Assembly (NCBI RefSeq): GCF_001039355.2
Contig: NW_019774848.1
Location: forward strand, 386,273-450,272
Direction: 5' to 3'
DNA length: 64,000 nucleotides
Source: Lingula anatina
Taxonomy: Eukaryota > Brachiopoda > Lingulata > Lingulida > Lingulidae
In this document: in pieces, positions 20,473-31,806 of the stretch
Numbering within the stretch: the first letter of the stretch is position 1
How the letters are laid out: each line of letters begins with the position of its first letter
The notes under the pieces: model-generated
Database searches by the model: none
Told to the model about the DNA's origin: nothing
What the model saw: the letters and a program-made list of their open reading frames with translations, nothing else
Position numbers and translations under genes: made by a program

Positions 20473-22739
20473 ATGGCCGCCGAGCAGGTAAAAAAATATT
20501 TTTGTTATTTTATTCACCTTCACTCTGTCCAGATCATGGGGGAGGTTTTGATAACACGTAATTTGGTTTTCTGGAGGTCACTTCATATGAAAACACTTGC
20601 TTACACCAAGTACCCAATAAATGTGTCCTTAGTTATTTTTTTTATTATTTCGCACGCTTTATTTTCCTCTGATGCAGACGTTTTACACAGATGGATTCAA
20701 ACAAGTATATTTTAGCTGATAATGCGTAAACACAGTAAAAGACGTTTAAAAGAAAAATAAAACGATCACAGCTGATAACATGCTTCAGAATTTTCTGAAG
20801 TAAGTTTCGTCAAAATTTTAAATAATACCGTTCTCTTAATTTACAGCTAACATCCCATACTTAGAAACTTAAAACTTGTAACTGAAAATGTTTCACTAAA
20901 AAAAACTGGTTGCCCTTCCGACTGCTCTGTAATTCTGTAGATCATTCTTTAAATTAATGGTTTTGTTAAAGTGAATATAGTGACGCCCTACAGAGGAGAG
21001 AGAGGAGCGCGGTATCACATCCAGTGGTTGGCGCAGTGCTTCAAAAGGCTTCCAGAAAATACGACATAAGGGGTAAAAACAAAGGAGAAAAATAGGACTT
21101 TTTGTGGTAAATTATAGCAAATAATAATATAAATAGAAATAGAAAAAAATAATGATTTTATATCTAAGATGCCTTTCCAACAACCCCAAGCCATTCTTGT
21201 ACCGAATAGTTAATGATACAGTAACTAAATACATATATTGCATGTACAAAAACCGTATCTCAGTTTACTGTGAGTTTTTTTACTTCTTACTTCTAAGCTT
21301 TATATTAGAAGCTACAATCTGCATGTACAGCTAAGGAGATAATATGGACAAATGTATCCACATAAAATGTTCCGCAGTGCGTACTTTTTTCATTATTTTT
21401 CCCCCACAATCAACATGAGGTGACATATAAAATCAACTCTGTATCATAAAAATAGGGAAGAAAGAATTTTCTCAAAGAAAATGTCAAAAATAGGAATATC
21501 TATTTAAGAACAGGGTGAAATAAGAACAGTACAGTCCCGTGCCGCCCTGTTGTTGTGTGTTGGGGCACGAGAGCACGCGGGTCACGGTGAGCAGCATGTG
21601 ACGTCTGCGACCTATTCTATCCAAAACCTCCTTGTTGTGAGCTTTTCTTTGCAAACAAAAGGGTCGTTCAGAAAACATATTTGGTAGCTTGTTTACTTAT
21701 AAACCGCTCAGAATCGTGGAATTCAGATAAACATGTAGTGATGGCGTGTCAGGGGTACACCAATGTGTTGATTTTATTTTGCTTATCCGCATTTGCCATA
21801 CAACGCAAGCAAACAAACGTTTTTTTTTCACCCAACCCCAGCACAACTCACAGTAACTTAATCCTTTTCCCTAATTATTTTTTTCTGCCAGCTTATTGAT
21901 GTTATATATTTATTTGTCTGCCGTTTAAGGTTATGTAGACATAAGAAGTCCTCGCCACAACTTGTGTTTGCTTAGCTTTAGACGTGTGTAGTATTTTGTA
22001 CAACTTTTTTGCTCGATGATATTTCCCAGTAATATTTGAAGCAAAACCTTCATTTTTCTTTGTCCTCTTTAATAAAACGTACTTGTATTGATCACACATT
22101 TTATCATTTTAGAATACAGACAGTTTGAGCGTGAAGGCATTAAAGGACCACACGGACCGCACAGAAGCCTCCCCCAGTGGTAACCGCACCTCATTTCGGC
22201 CCCGGGCAGCGTCTATCATCTCAGAGTCCGGGTCCGTGGCCTCAGGAGGACCCAATGTTAAGGGTGACTTGAGGAAGATGACCACACAGAAGATGGTGAT
22301 GACTGGACTACGTAAGATGAGTATTGTGGCCAAGGACGTGCTGACAAAGAGGAGGATGAGCAAACCCGCCATACAGTTACAGTACGAGAACACGTACAAA
22401 ATGCACCCGGATGACGGTACCAAGTTTGCGTCCTACCGAGTAGAGGAGGCGGTGAGAGGGGAGCTGGAGAAACACCTTGAAGATATGAAATACGACCCTA
22501 CAAAGACTGCTCGGCTCACAAAGCAAATCTGTGACAAGATTTTAGACAAAGTGAAGGATCTAAATTTCCCGCGTTATAAGTTTGTGGTGCACGTGACAAT
22601 GGGCCAGAACGGCAACCAGGGGATGGTGGAGGCAAGCCGGTGTATCTGGGACGACAAGACGGATAACTACGCCTGCATTACGTATAAAAACGCCTCCCTG
22701 TTTGCCATAGCTTGTATTTATGGGATGTACTTTGAGTAA
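20473..22739 (+). CDS. DYNLT5: Tctex-type dynein light chain (DYNLT5-like), copy A
   Basis: Two exons: 20473-20487 (MAAEQ, then GTAAAA) and 22113-22739, giving 213 residues. Residues 1-95 are a Ser/Arg-rich, probably disordered extension. Residues about 95-213 are the Tctex-1 domain: a YENTYKM strand, a helical EEAVRGELEKHL region, then FPRYKFVVHVTMGQ, ASRCIWDDKTDNY and the C-terminal LFAIACIYGMYFE. The last two are diagnostic for the DYNLT4/5 (TCTEX1D) branch. Members bind dynein intermediate chain or axonemal and ciliary complexes. The encoded sequence of the second exon is identical in copy B. AATAAA at 23157. Which DYNLT paralogue it is cannot be settled by eye. Confidence 0.9.
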
Positions 22740-24063
22740 AGACGGAGCAGAAAAGAATGAAATCAAAAATAGTGTCAAACACGTGCCATGACAATGCGTT
22801 TTTGTTTTAGGTGATGTAATCACAAACTTTGGACTTCTATTACTCAACTCCGACCCTTGAACGCATCAAACACTGGGAGAAACTGGTATTGATTAAGTCC
22901 CACCACAGACTTTAAACCAACTGTTTAGTGTTTGCGGGTATCCAGTCGCGTTTGCACTGAAAAAAGTTTCGATCTTCTTGGTCCGACCTTCTGGCAGTGA
23001 AAACCTGGATCCGCAACCTGATAAGTTTCATGTCGAGAAGGAACAACCTATCTTCAGTGTAAACGCGACTGCACAATTATCTTGGTATACATAGCACGAA
23101 GGTTGGGTGTGTAACACAGGGAACTTAAGTTCCACATGAAAAATCATTGATTATTCAATAAATATTACCTCATTTAGTTATATCCAGTGTCATTTCTATA
23201 TAACAGAATGGGTTGTTGCTTTCATGACAACATATGTTTTTATTGCTTGTTTACTGATAGGATCCAACAAAAAGGTTAGGATGCTTGTTTACACTAATCA
23301 CCAGTAATAACCCTTGGAAAATAAATTTTATGTCACCAAAGTGATCAGAATTTAAAAACAAGGAAAGGTGGGCTGTTTTATGAAAATTACATTATATAGC
23401 GTTCCGTTCAATGTTTTTTTAAAAAGACTTCACACCTTTACATCGCTGTTACGAGGATCTGTGAATGTTACACGGCTGACGTAGGGATGGATATGTCTGG
23501 TTAAGATATATGGTCTGTTCTTACTTTTAACACATCTGAAAGCCATTGTATCCAACTTTTCACGTCACAAACGGCCATACCTTCGTTCGCTTTTCCCTGC
23601 TCACCTAACACACTTTCAGAAGCATTTCTGATCCTACCAAATTATAATTATCTCTTACAATTTGGCGATGGTACTCAATTCGTTTCAGAGGCGTTTTTTG
23701 CCTGCATAAAAAAAAAAAAAAAAAAAAAAAAAAAGATTCTTAGAATATCTGAAAATTCAACACCAGACCAGCAGTATTGTAATTATCACCATCATGATAA
23801 TATTACTGTTATGTAGGGACTCCCAACCGTGCAATCACAAGCGTGATTGTGACGCTCACCAATCGACAAACTTCAAGTGCTGATTGAGCAATAATTATGG
23901 TTTAATATACCAGTAGACAGGTGTGTTGTACAGGTGTGTTGTACAGGTGTGATGTGACAGTGGGAAAATAAATGTCGTACACCACGTTGAATTAATGTGA
24001 ACTTTAAGTCTCTACGTACATGTAGCAGTGGTACTTTAGCCAGATTACAGGAAAATATAGAAA
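22740..24063. other. DYNLT5 3' UTR and intergenic region, copy A
   Basis: Contains the DYNLT5 poly(A) signal and a 26-nt A-run at 23709. Just before the next gene there are three short direct repeats of ACAGGTGTGTTGT at 23920-23955. No further gene seen. Copy B equivalent: 41957-43297. Confidence 0.5.
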
Positions 24064-25205
24064 ATGCGAGGAAAAGGTTTGGTGGCATTTCTGGTGTTCT
24101 TTATGGCGGCATGTTTTATAGCTGTCTCAACGTGTACCGAGCCTATGACGCTACAACAAATAGTCCAGTCTGGAGACGCGTTCTTCTGTGTTAACAACAA
24201 GCCGCAGGGTAAGTTTACTGCGACTAAAACGCTGTGGTAAAAAAGCTGCAAAAATAAGATTACCCGACTATTCTGTCAAGCAACCAAAAAGTGGGTTGAG
24301 AATGTCAAAAATACAGTGGCAGATTTAGAGGGGGGTTCAGGGGGATCCTGACATTGCAAACGGAGATCCTTCCTGACAGAATAGTGTGTTAAAAAGAGAA
24401 TACCGTTAATCCATCTTATTTTATCACATCTTATTTCAGCATGCGAAAATCGCCGCCCCCAATGCGTCGTGGATCCGTGTCAACGTCATCAGTGTGAACG
24501 TGGCCAGTGCATGTGAGCCGCGCTTTTTACATTTATTATGAAATATCAGCCAGACCGCCTTTCATGACTACTTTTATACAAAATTCCCAAATTTGATTTG
24601 AGGTCCTATTACCGGGAAACATCCCTAACGAAAAAGTCCTATAGGATCCTAAAGGTCTTTTTCGTAAGAAAACACACATGCTATTAATATGTACTGTAAA
24701 GAGATAATTGTTATATTTGAAATATACACAAATTTGTTATTAATGGAAGATTGCCAAATTACTTGTCTGGACATTTTTTAGTTTATTTGTATAAATGTTC
24801 ATTTGTCCAAACGTGGGGACATCGTCAGAAGTAAGATTCATTTCAGCATGAAAATAATTATAATAAAAATACACAAAATTTCATCAGTGATACCCTCTTC
24901 ACAGGGCGCCCTATATTGGACCAATGAGACTTTGGATTAACATCATTTAAACTAGTATTACTTTTTTATAATCGTCAGTCTTTCATTGATAATTACTTGG
25001 AATTTTAAGATGCACCCCATCATAACATCAAAAACACAGCGATTGTTTCATTTATGTTCCACCTTAGCTGCAATGCACATAACTTGTGACACAGTCCTAC
25101 TTAAAAGTACTTCTGTGTGTTGTAATTGACAGTTTCTTTTACAGATCTGACTGTATATGTCGGCCACTGTGTGTGTCTGACGGACCCAAAGGAGCCATCT
25201 GCTAA
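24064..25205 (+). CDS. Small cysteine-rich secreted peptide, copy A
   Basis: Three short exons: 24064-24208, 24440-24512 and 25145-25205. Each has clean AG/GT borders and phases 1, 2 and stop, joining to 92 residues. Residues 1-23 are a classic signal peptide (basic MRGK, then a hydrophobic core LVAFLVFFMAACFIAV). The mature part holds Cys at 24, 42, 50, 57, 62, 67, 72, 76, 78, 82 and 92, in blocks such as CVVDPCQRHQCERGQC and ending AIC. There is no TM segment, so it is probably secreted and disulfide-rich. The spacing resembles inhibitor-like or matrix peptides, but I cannot assign a family. AATAAA at 25321. Copy B gives the same protein with only silent changes seen, which argues that it is a real, constrained gene. 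Confidence 0.75.
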
Positions 25206-25509
25206 CGTCGTCTGCTGGTGAAAATCATGGTGTCATTTGCTAACAATACCCAATATAATCACCAAGGACACCGAACACTGACCATGCAAAGCATCATCAT
25301 TGCCACAAACTTTTTGGTGAAATAAACATTTTGAAACTATTATAGTGAGATCATGCTAGTGCCTTCCATGACTTGATTCTGCCTCTGAAAGTACCTATTG
25401 CAGTATAGGGATGCAAACACTACTAGTTTCTTAGTTCCATCTTCATCTTCATCTAAATGAGTATTTGACAGCAATCACATCTTTTAAAACAAGCAATGAT
25501 GTCACAGAG

Positions 25510-28500
25510 TTAATCCTCTTTTAAGATTGTTTCAAAAAGTGCAGTTTCCAATCCTGTGGCTGATGTGATCCCTACAAAATAAAAATTAAAACTAATGAAT
25601 TGCATCAAACATCAATTTTTGTCAATTTTTCAATCACTTTCAATACAGAAGGCCTTAACAGACTGTTTTCCAGTTTATCAGCGAGACAAGGTCAATTCAA
25701 TCTTTTTTTCCTGTAATCTATAACAGTTTCTTACCAAGGGTGACAAACAATCCTGCGATGTTGATACATATTTCTCTGTCCTCGTCTGGATATTTCCCAT
25801 CATGCAGCAGGAGGTAGAAGATGTTTACGTAGGACGCCCCTCCCAGGAGACCAACATAGATCATGTACGCTGGCAGGAGGTACTCGGGAATCACTTTAAA
25901 CTGAAAAAATTTTGTGTAAAAATTGAAATAAATAAGGTTTCTACTAGTTACTATATACATGTAATGTAACACTCTTTTCCTACAATCTATGAAAAACAAT
26001 CAAAGCTGTCACAGCATGTCACAGCAAACGAGAAGTTTCTAAACTTATTATTGAACTATCATGGTTTTGACTCCATGTAAGCCTCCACAAATGTCCAGTT
26101 TGAGTGTTACCTACATGGACATCCAGCAGCCAGACCACCATGTTGACCAGCTGTAACAGTGTTAACACCTCCACGCGTCTTATCTGGATGATCTGTACTG
26201 AAGACCTGGATGCAAACACACCCGCCTGGAACACACAGCAGACAGAGGATAACACAGACAGTTAGAATACTGAATTATTAGGAACCAAGGGAGTGGTCCA
26301 AATATGCCACTTTATTATTATGTAAAAAATTGAATTGCTATGGATAATCTTTCAAATTTATAAAACAAGTATAAAAGAAAATTGTAAATATCTTGTACCC
26401 AATCAATGCACAACAAAAGAATCCAATTTGTATTAATGTTTTTAAATATCACTATGGATTTTTTTAGTTTGAATTTTCTAACACTGTATGCAGGAAAGTA
26501 CCTGATTTGTTGCAAAAAAAAAAAAAAAAAAAAAAATCCAAGGTTATATATGAATTCACCTTCACCTGGCCGTCCCTACATTTACTGGCATGAAGGTATA
26601 GGGGCACATGTCTGATCAGTCAAGGGTATCGTACATTCATGTAAACCACTGCTGTGACAATTACTACACTGTGCCCCTGGGGTGTAAAGATCATATGTAA
26701 ACCAAGCTGAAGTTTACATATAACTGGGTTACCTGGTAGCAAAACTGCAATGCTGCATAAAACTCTGGACAGCCCACATTATACGCACTCTTTGCTTCCA
26801 CTTTGGAGGCACAAGCTCTGGCCACATATTCAAACAGATACACCAAGCTTAACTGGAAATATACACAGGATATGTACTTGTATAGTGTAATCCAGAAACA
26901 GTTGTCATCTTTTTAGAAAATATAATAATCTACTATACCTAGCTGTAGCAATTGAGTGGGAGGTTGGTGTTGGGGTGGGGGTACTGCTTACATTGATACT
27001 GTGCCATATAACCAGTTTAAAGCACCTCCAGTATCTCTGAGGACGTGTCTCTGGAGGTAGTAGCACAGGGACAGAGGTGATATACTGATGACCAGTGACA
27101 CTGTGACCTGCACCGTCGCCAGTTGTGTCATCTTCTGGGTGTTCAGAGGAGGATCTGTCTGCAATGAAAAAAATAATTTCATAGTGACGTTTAGCTGGGT
27201 AATGTTTAAGTCCACAATTTTTACACTGACTATAGCTCAATTCTGTAGGCCAAATTCCTCCCTGGTTGTGACAACTCATATTACTATCTTAGCCAGCCAT
27301 GTAACTACAAGTAGGTCTCCACTAACAGGAGATTTCTACACTATTAGGCAAGCCACTTCATTTCTACATACACTTTTCCATACCTGAACACACTAAGTGT
27401 AATTGGAAATCACCATAAGGGCTTGAGTAACAGTCATGATGGCACTAGTACTGTGACTTGATTTGTTTCAACCAGCAACAAAACCTTCTTTACTAGCTAC
27501 CCATGGCTGATTAAACTACATACTATTTATCTATTCTATTCAGGAAAAAACATTTACAATGGAAATCTGCCTCTTCATCTGGTTTTAGCAGTGTGGGATA
27601 CTGTATGTTGTTCTCTGAGCCAGAGGCAATGAGGGGTTTATACGGTACACTACTTTTCTCAATCCTCTGTATCCTTTCTGCCCTGTGTTTGTGTGGAGCC
27701 TTCACAATGAAGAAGAATGACACCCAGTAGATCAGCACCACTGGCATGGTCAGCAGGAAGGCATACCTGGAAATAACACCAATGTTATATTGTGCCAGAC
27801 AGTAGATCAACACCACTGGCATGGTCAGCAGGAAGGCATACCTGGAAATAACACCAATGTTATATTGTGTCACCCAGTAGATCAGCACCACTGGCATGGT
27901 CAGCAGGAAGGTATACCTGGAAATAACACCAATGTTATATTGTGTCACCCAGTAGATCAGAGCCACTGGCATGGTCAGCAGGAAGGCATACCTGGAAATA
28001 ACACCAATGTTATATTGTGCCACCCAGTAGATCAGCAACACTGGCATGGTCAGCAGGAAAGCATACCTGGAAATAACCATCATGTTTAATGGAATTCAGT
28101 GCTGGAAAATAATAGATAATTATCGATCTTTCTTTGAAACACACCCACATTTAGCATAATTACATTACGTTATAAAAACAAACTCCAAGTGCTATTTATT
28201 TATATGTTAGCAAATTTAATACTATTTTAATTGTTTTTTAAATAGCATCACTAAAGTGTGTTAAAAATTAAAGCAAGAACAATATAAATTAAATATTTCT
28301 CTAAAATTCTCAACAATTCTCTCAGACTTGTAGTAACCAACCATCATTCTGTTTTGTTTCAAACTCAAAACTGACATATACAAAGGCACAGATTCAGTCA
28401 TATGTAGCTTTTCCATTATTTCTAAAAAGATCCAATGTGCATTTGAACATTACATGGTACAGTAAATCTTTAAAGAAAATGGGAAGACCTAAAAAATAAT

Positions 28501-31485
28501 GTGCACTGTCTCTTAAAGTAATTATCTTGACCATCACAAAACATAACAAGAGTATAGTTTTGGTCAGCATGTCAATGAAACTTACCTGTCCAATTCTTTC
28601 AGTTGATCTTGTTTGTCCTCAGCCTTGGTTGTGTTTTGTACAACACAGCCTGCAAAGAAGAATTAGATATTAGTCAATGCTTGACACAATTGTGTCAGTG
28701 CATTGCCACACCCCCTATATTTGCCATGCCACACCCCCTTGGCTGCTTATGAAAGGCATGAAGGGACAGGGAAAAGAATTGAGACAACCTTATTAGTACC
28801 TTAACTTTCAGCAGTCCTTTCCCCATCATTACCTGCTAAATCAATAGCTGAAAAGAAGACAGAAGATGGGCAAGGAATGTGAAAGTTCTCACCAAAGATG
28901 ATGAACAGCTGAGGAAGAAGACAGAAGATAGATTAGTAATGCACTTGCCAAAGATGATGAAGAGTCCAGCTCCCAGCAACCCCGCCATTCCTGTGCCACT
29001 AGCATATGCATTGACCAGCTTGCTAGGAAACCTGGACAGGTAACCAAGGAGGACACTGGAAAATAATGGGATTCTGACAAGTGTTATCAGTTATAAGTCA
29101 ACTTTAAGACTTTCCATACTCTATCATCTGTGCATATTCATTCTTTACAGAAATTCTTAAAAGCAGAATTCGCATATAACACATTTGGACTGAGAAGTCC
29201 ACTGGAGTGATTAAGACAGATATCTGTGATTTGGACGGATTGTTGTGATTAAAACTGATTTTTGGTTTAGGGATCCTATCTGGCATGAAATATTACTGAA
29301 CTAAATCACAAGACGGCTGCAGATATGTGGAGGTATAATGAGGCATGCCAGACAGACTTACTTCTCTCCAAATGCTGCACTGGACCCTGCTACCACCTGT
29401 AACATAATGATACATCTGGTACTAAAAGAAAGTCTTTGCTCTACAAGTTAACGTTTTATAGATGGAGTCTTTGAAACTACAATAGCCTGGTTAGAAAACA
29501 GGAGAGCTCTTACTGCCAGGAATTGTTGTGGAGTTACATCGCACTAACACTAACACTAACACAGTAACAGGTGACTGCTGTTAATTATCAATAAAAGCTA
29601 CACTATTTGACATTTCAAGATAGAAAATACAAGGAAAGCAAAGCAAAGCAAAAAAAAAAAAAAAACAGCCACATATAACACTCTATGCAAAAATTGGATT
29701 AAAAAAGACTGCCCCAAATCTTAAGGTGGATATACTAGTATTATTTGCATGCAAGAAGGTTAAAGGCTTCATCTGCATAGCTACAGCACTATATAAGGAC
29801 ATATAGTCACCAGGCAATGTCTAGGAAACAAGAAACACACAGCACTTCATAAGTGAAAAATAAAAATATTAATATTAATCCTCAGAATGTTACAAAAATA
29901 GTTATGAAAAGGTAAAGACTCACAATACATGCAAGGGCCATGCCAAAAGATGAAGAGAAAGCTATGCCAAGCAAACCTGAAACACAGAGGCAAACTTCTT
30001 GAAATAAAGGCTCAGTTAATTTAACAGTATTATTTTAAATAGGTGATATTTGCAAATAATATCCACAAGTTTGTTAAATAATATGAAGCAAATCCAGATA
30101 AAACAGACAAGTTAAAAAAGGACATTAAAGGAATAAAATGTTGTCTAATTAATTTTTTAAATTATTTTCCCGATCCTATCATTATTATTTTCATCTGTTT
30201 GTAATTGAAATCATATTTCTCCCAATATTAAATCAGATAAGTGAGCTGTCTGTGAGACACCTCCACTGAACAGTGAATACTTGGTATGGTTAGTAACACT
30301 AGTTAGTAACAGTGTGGATCAATGGCCCGGGTCTTTGGTGGAACAATCTTTCAAGACTAGAGTAACTGCACAATGTAGTGATGTACTAGTCCAGTGTGAA
30401 CAATACCTTTCCATTTCCAATCTCCATTCAAAATAGAAGAAATACCAGGGGCCGGTTTCACAAAGCAGTAGTTAGTTAGCGATCGGTAGTTAGCCTCTCG
30501 CTAGTTATAGTGCCGTTTCACGAAGCAGTCGCTAGTTCTCTCGCTCGTTATTTTCTCGTTGTTACCATGGATATTTAACGACTGGTCAGACCAGTCACTA
30601 ACTCTAGAGTTTCATCGTACGCATGCGTAATGAGTGAAATAAAAAGGTTGCTTAGTTACCGTTGTCTGTCGTTTAACTTTGTATCCAATATGGCGGCTAC
30701 CTTTCTTGCTATCCATACCGTCAGACGGCAACGTAGACTACGACGTTTTCATGAAAGGCAGGATCTATTATTATATACATACGATGATGCAATTTACGAG
30801 AGGTTGCGCCTAGCTGTGACAAAAAGAGCGGCAAAAAGGTGGTGGAGATCCTTTACGACGACCTCAAAGCAGACGTTCTTATGCATTTCCAGCCACCAAA
30901 AATTGGAGAGTTAGTGCTTTCGTGACACGTTTACGCAAGAGTTCCACTTCCGGCAGATGGTTTCGAGACTACAGTGAGTAACGAGAAAACTAGCGACCGA
31001 ACTTTACGCTTGAACTTAGCGATAAGTTAACTACTGCTTCGTGAAACACCCCTCGAAAATCGCTAAGTTTTCTCGTTAGCGAGGTAGTTCAGTAGTTAGT
31101 TGTTCTAACTAACTACTGCTTTGTGAAACCGGCCCCAGGTACCATCAACCAAACTCACCTCCTAACATCAGAAGTCCATTGATCACAATCCTTATAGCAT
31201 ATGGAACTTTCAGCAGAAAGAATGTGTTCAAAGCTTAAAAAGAAAACATTTCCATTCAATAATCCATTTCAAAGTCATGTCTCTGACTTATTTGTGTGAA
31301 ATGCAATGTGAACAGTGCCATTTTTTAAAAAGTTGTGTACCATAAATACTAAAAAGTCAGCTACATTTTATCACAAAAAGCTCTGCAAGGTACAAAAGTT
31401 CAAATTTTATAACTTACATTTGACAACAAAAGCTGCAGCAACATTGGCTCCAAAGACCAGGCCAACAAAGTTCCTCTGGCCATAC
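25510..31485 (-). CDS. CLN3: CLN3/battenin, copy A (first two coding exons missing)
   Basis: Lysosomal/endosomal multi-pass membrane protein; loss causes Batten disease in humans. Exons read downward: 31485-31418, 31233-31159, 29976-29924, 29396-29362, 29055-28949, 28649-28586, 27766-27558, 27158-26992, 26852-26733, 26225-26115, 25900-25735 and 25571-25510 (stop). Phases agree throughout. Family motifs: SSFGMALACIVVAGSSAAFGE, SGTGMAGLLGA, YQAGVFASRSS and YVGLLGGASYVNIFYLL. The two 5'-most coding exons lie beyond the seam at 31758 and exist only next to copy B. The exon at 27558 begins in a 75-bp repeat that supplies five acceptors. The exon at 28949 appears to use a GC donor. A PIF/Harbinger remnant sits in an intron. 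Confidence 0.92.
27721..28095 (-). repeat. 75-bp VNTR with splice acceptor and TM segment in CLN3, copy A (5 units)
   Basis: Five 75-bp units (AGTAG landmarks at 27726, 27801, 27876, 27951 and 28026). On the minus strand each holds TTATTTCCAG then GTATGCCTTCCTG, so a 3' splice site lies at 28066, 27991, 27916, 27841 and 27766. The whole array is one open frame, each unit giving 25 residues around YAFLLTMPVVLIYWV. Confidence 0.92.
28862..28965 (-). repeat. Duplicated donor segment at CLN3 exon end, copy A
   Basis: The exon end CTCTTCATCATCTTTG is followed by GCAAGT at 28948. About 64 nt into the intron the same end recurs (CTGTTCATCATCTTTG) with a proper GTGAGA donor (28885-28890). Copy B shows the same at about 48280-48350. 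Confidence 0.7.
30449..31135. mobile_element. PIF/Harbinger-like non-autonomous transposon in CLN3 intron, copy A
   Basis: TIRs GGGCCGGTTTCACAAAGCAG and its complement, continuing into long imperfect inverted ends. Flanking CAG is duplicated (3-bp TSD). Inside, 30630-30914 (+) is open for 94 residues. Its MAATFLAIHTVRRQRRLRRF and YDDAIYERLRL resemble the N-terminus of HARBI1-type nucleases, and the rest of the transposase is gone. Copy B has it at the same place. Confidence 0.7.
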
Positions 31486-31757
31486 CTGAAAATGGCAGTA
31501 GACAAATAGCTTTTCATTCTACAGTAAACTGAAACATCTACAGTAGGTACACAAGCACAAAGAATAATACTACAGCATGGATAATTAGGGCTCAGAGGCA
31601 CTTTCCTGTTGTGTTTAAGTTAAAAGGAACTGAGTATCTGGATAGTGGTTACTGAAACAGGGGCAGATGGAGGCCATCTTCTCAGTCTTCTGAATATATC
31701 TTCATAATTGGTGATTGACCTGTTTTAATTCCTCGTGATTGGTGATTAAGGGGGGGG

Positions 31758-31758
31758 N
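31758..31758. other. Single undetermined base: seam between copies A and B of the 19-kb block
   Basis: The left side ends in a G-run that continues as unique sequence only at 51122. The right side begins inside a minisatellite identical to 12659 onward. Confidence 0.9.
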
Positions 31759-31806
31759 TTCTCTAACACAATCTAAACTTACTTCCCTAATACAATCTAA
31801 ACTTAC

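Noticed and set aside
23997-24194. 65-codon frame overlapping the peptide gene
   Set aside because: Out of frame with the signal-peptide exon at 24064, which has matching splice phases.
27721-28095. Regular direct repeats that could suggest a CRISPR array
   Set aside because: Units are contiguous with no unique spacers, lie in an animal gene and encode CLN3 sequence.
30630-30914. Independent host gene
   Set aside because: Lies wholly between Harbinger-like TIRs, so treated as transposon remnant.
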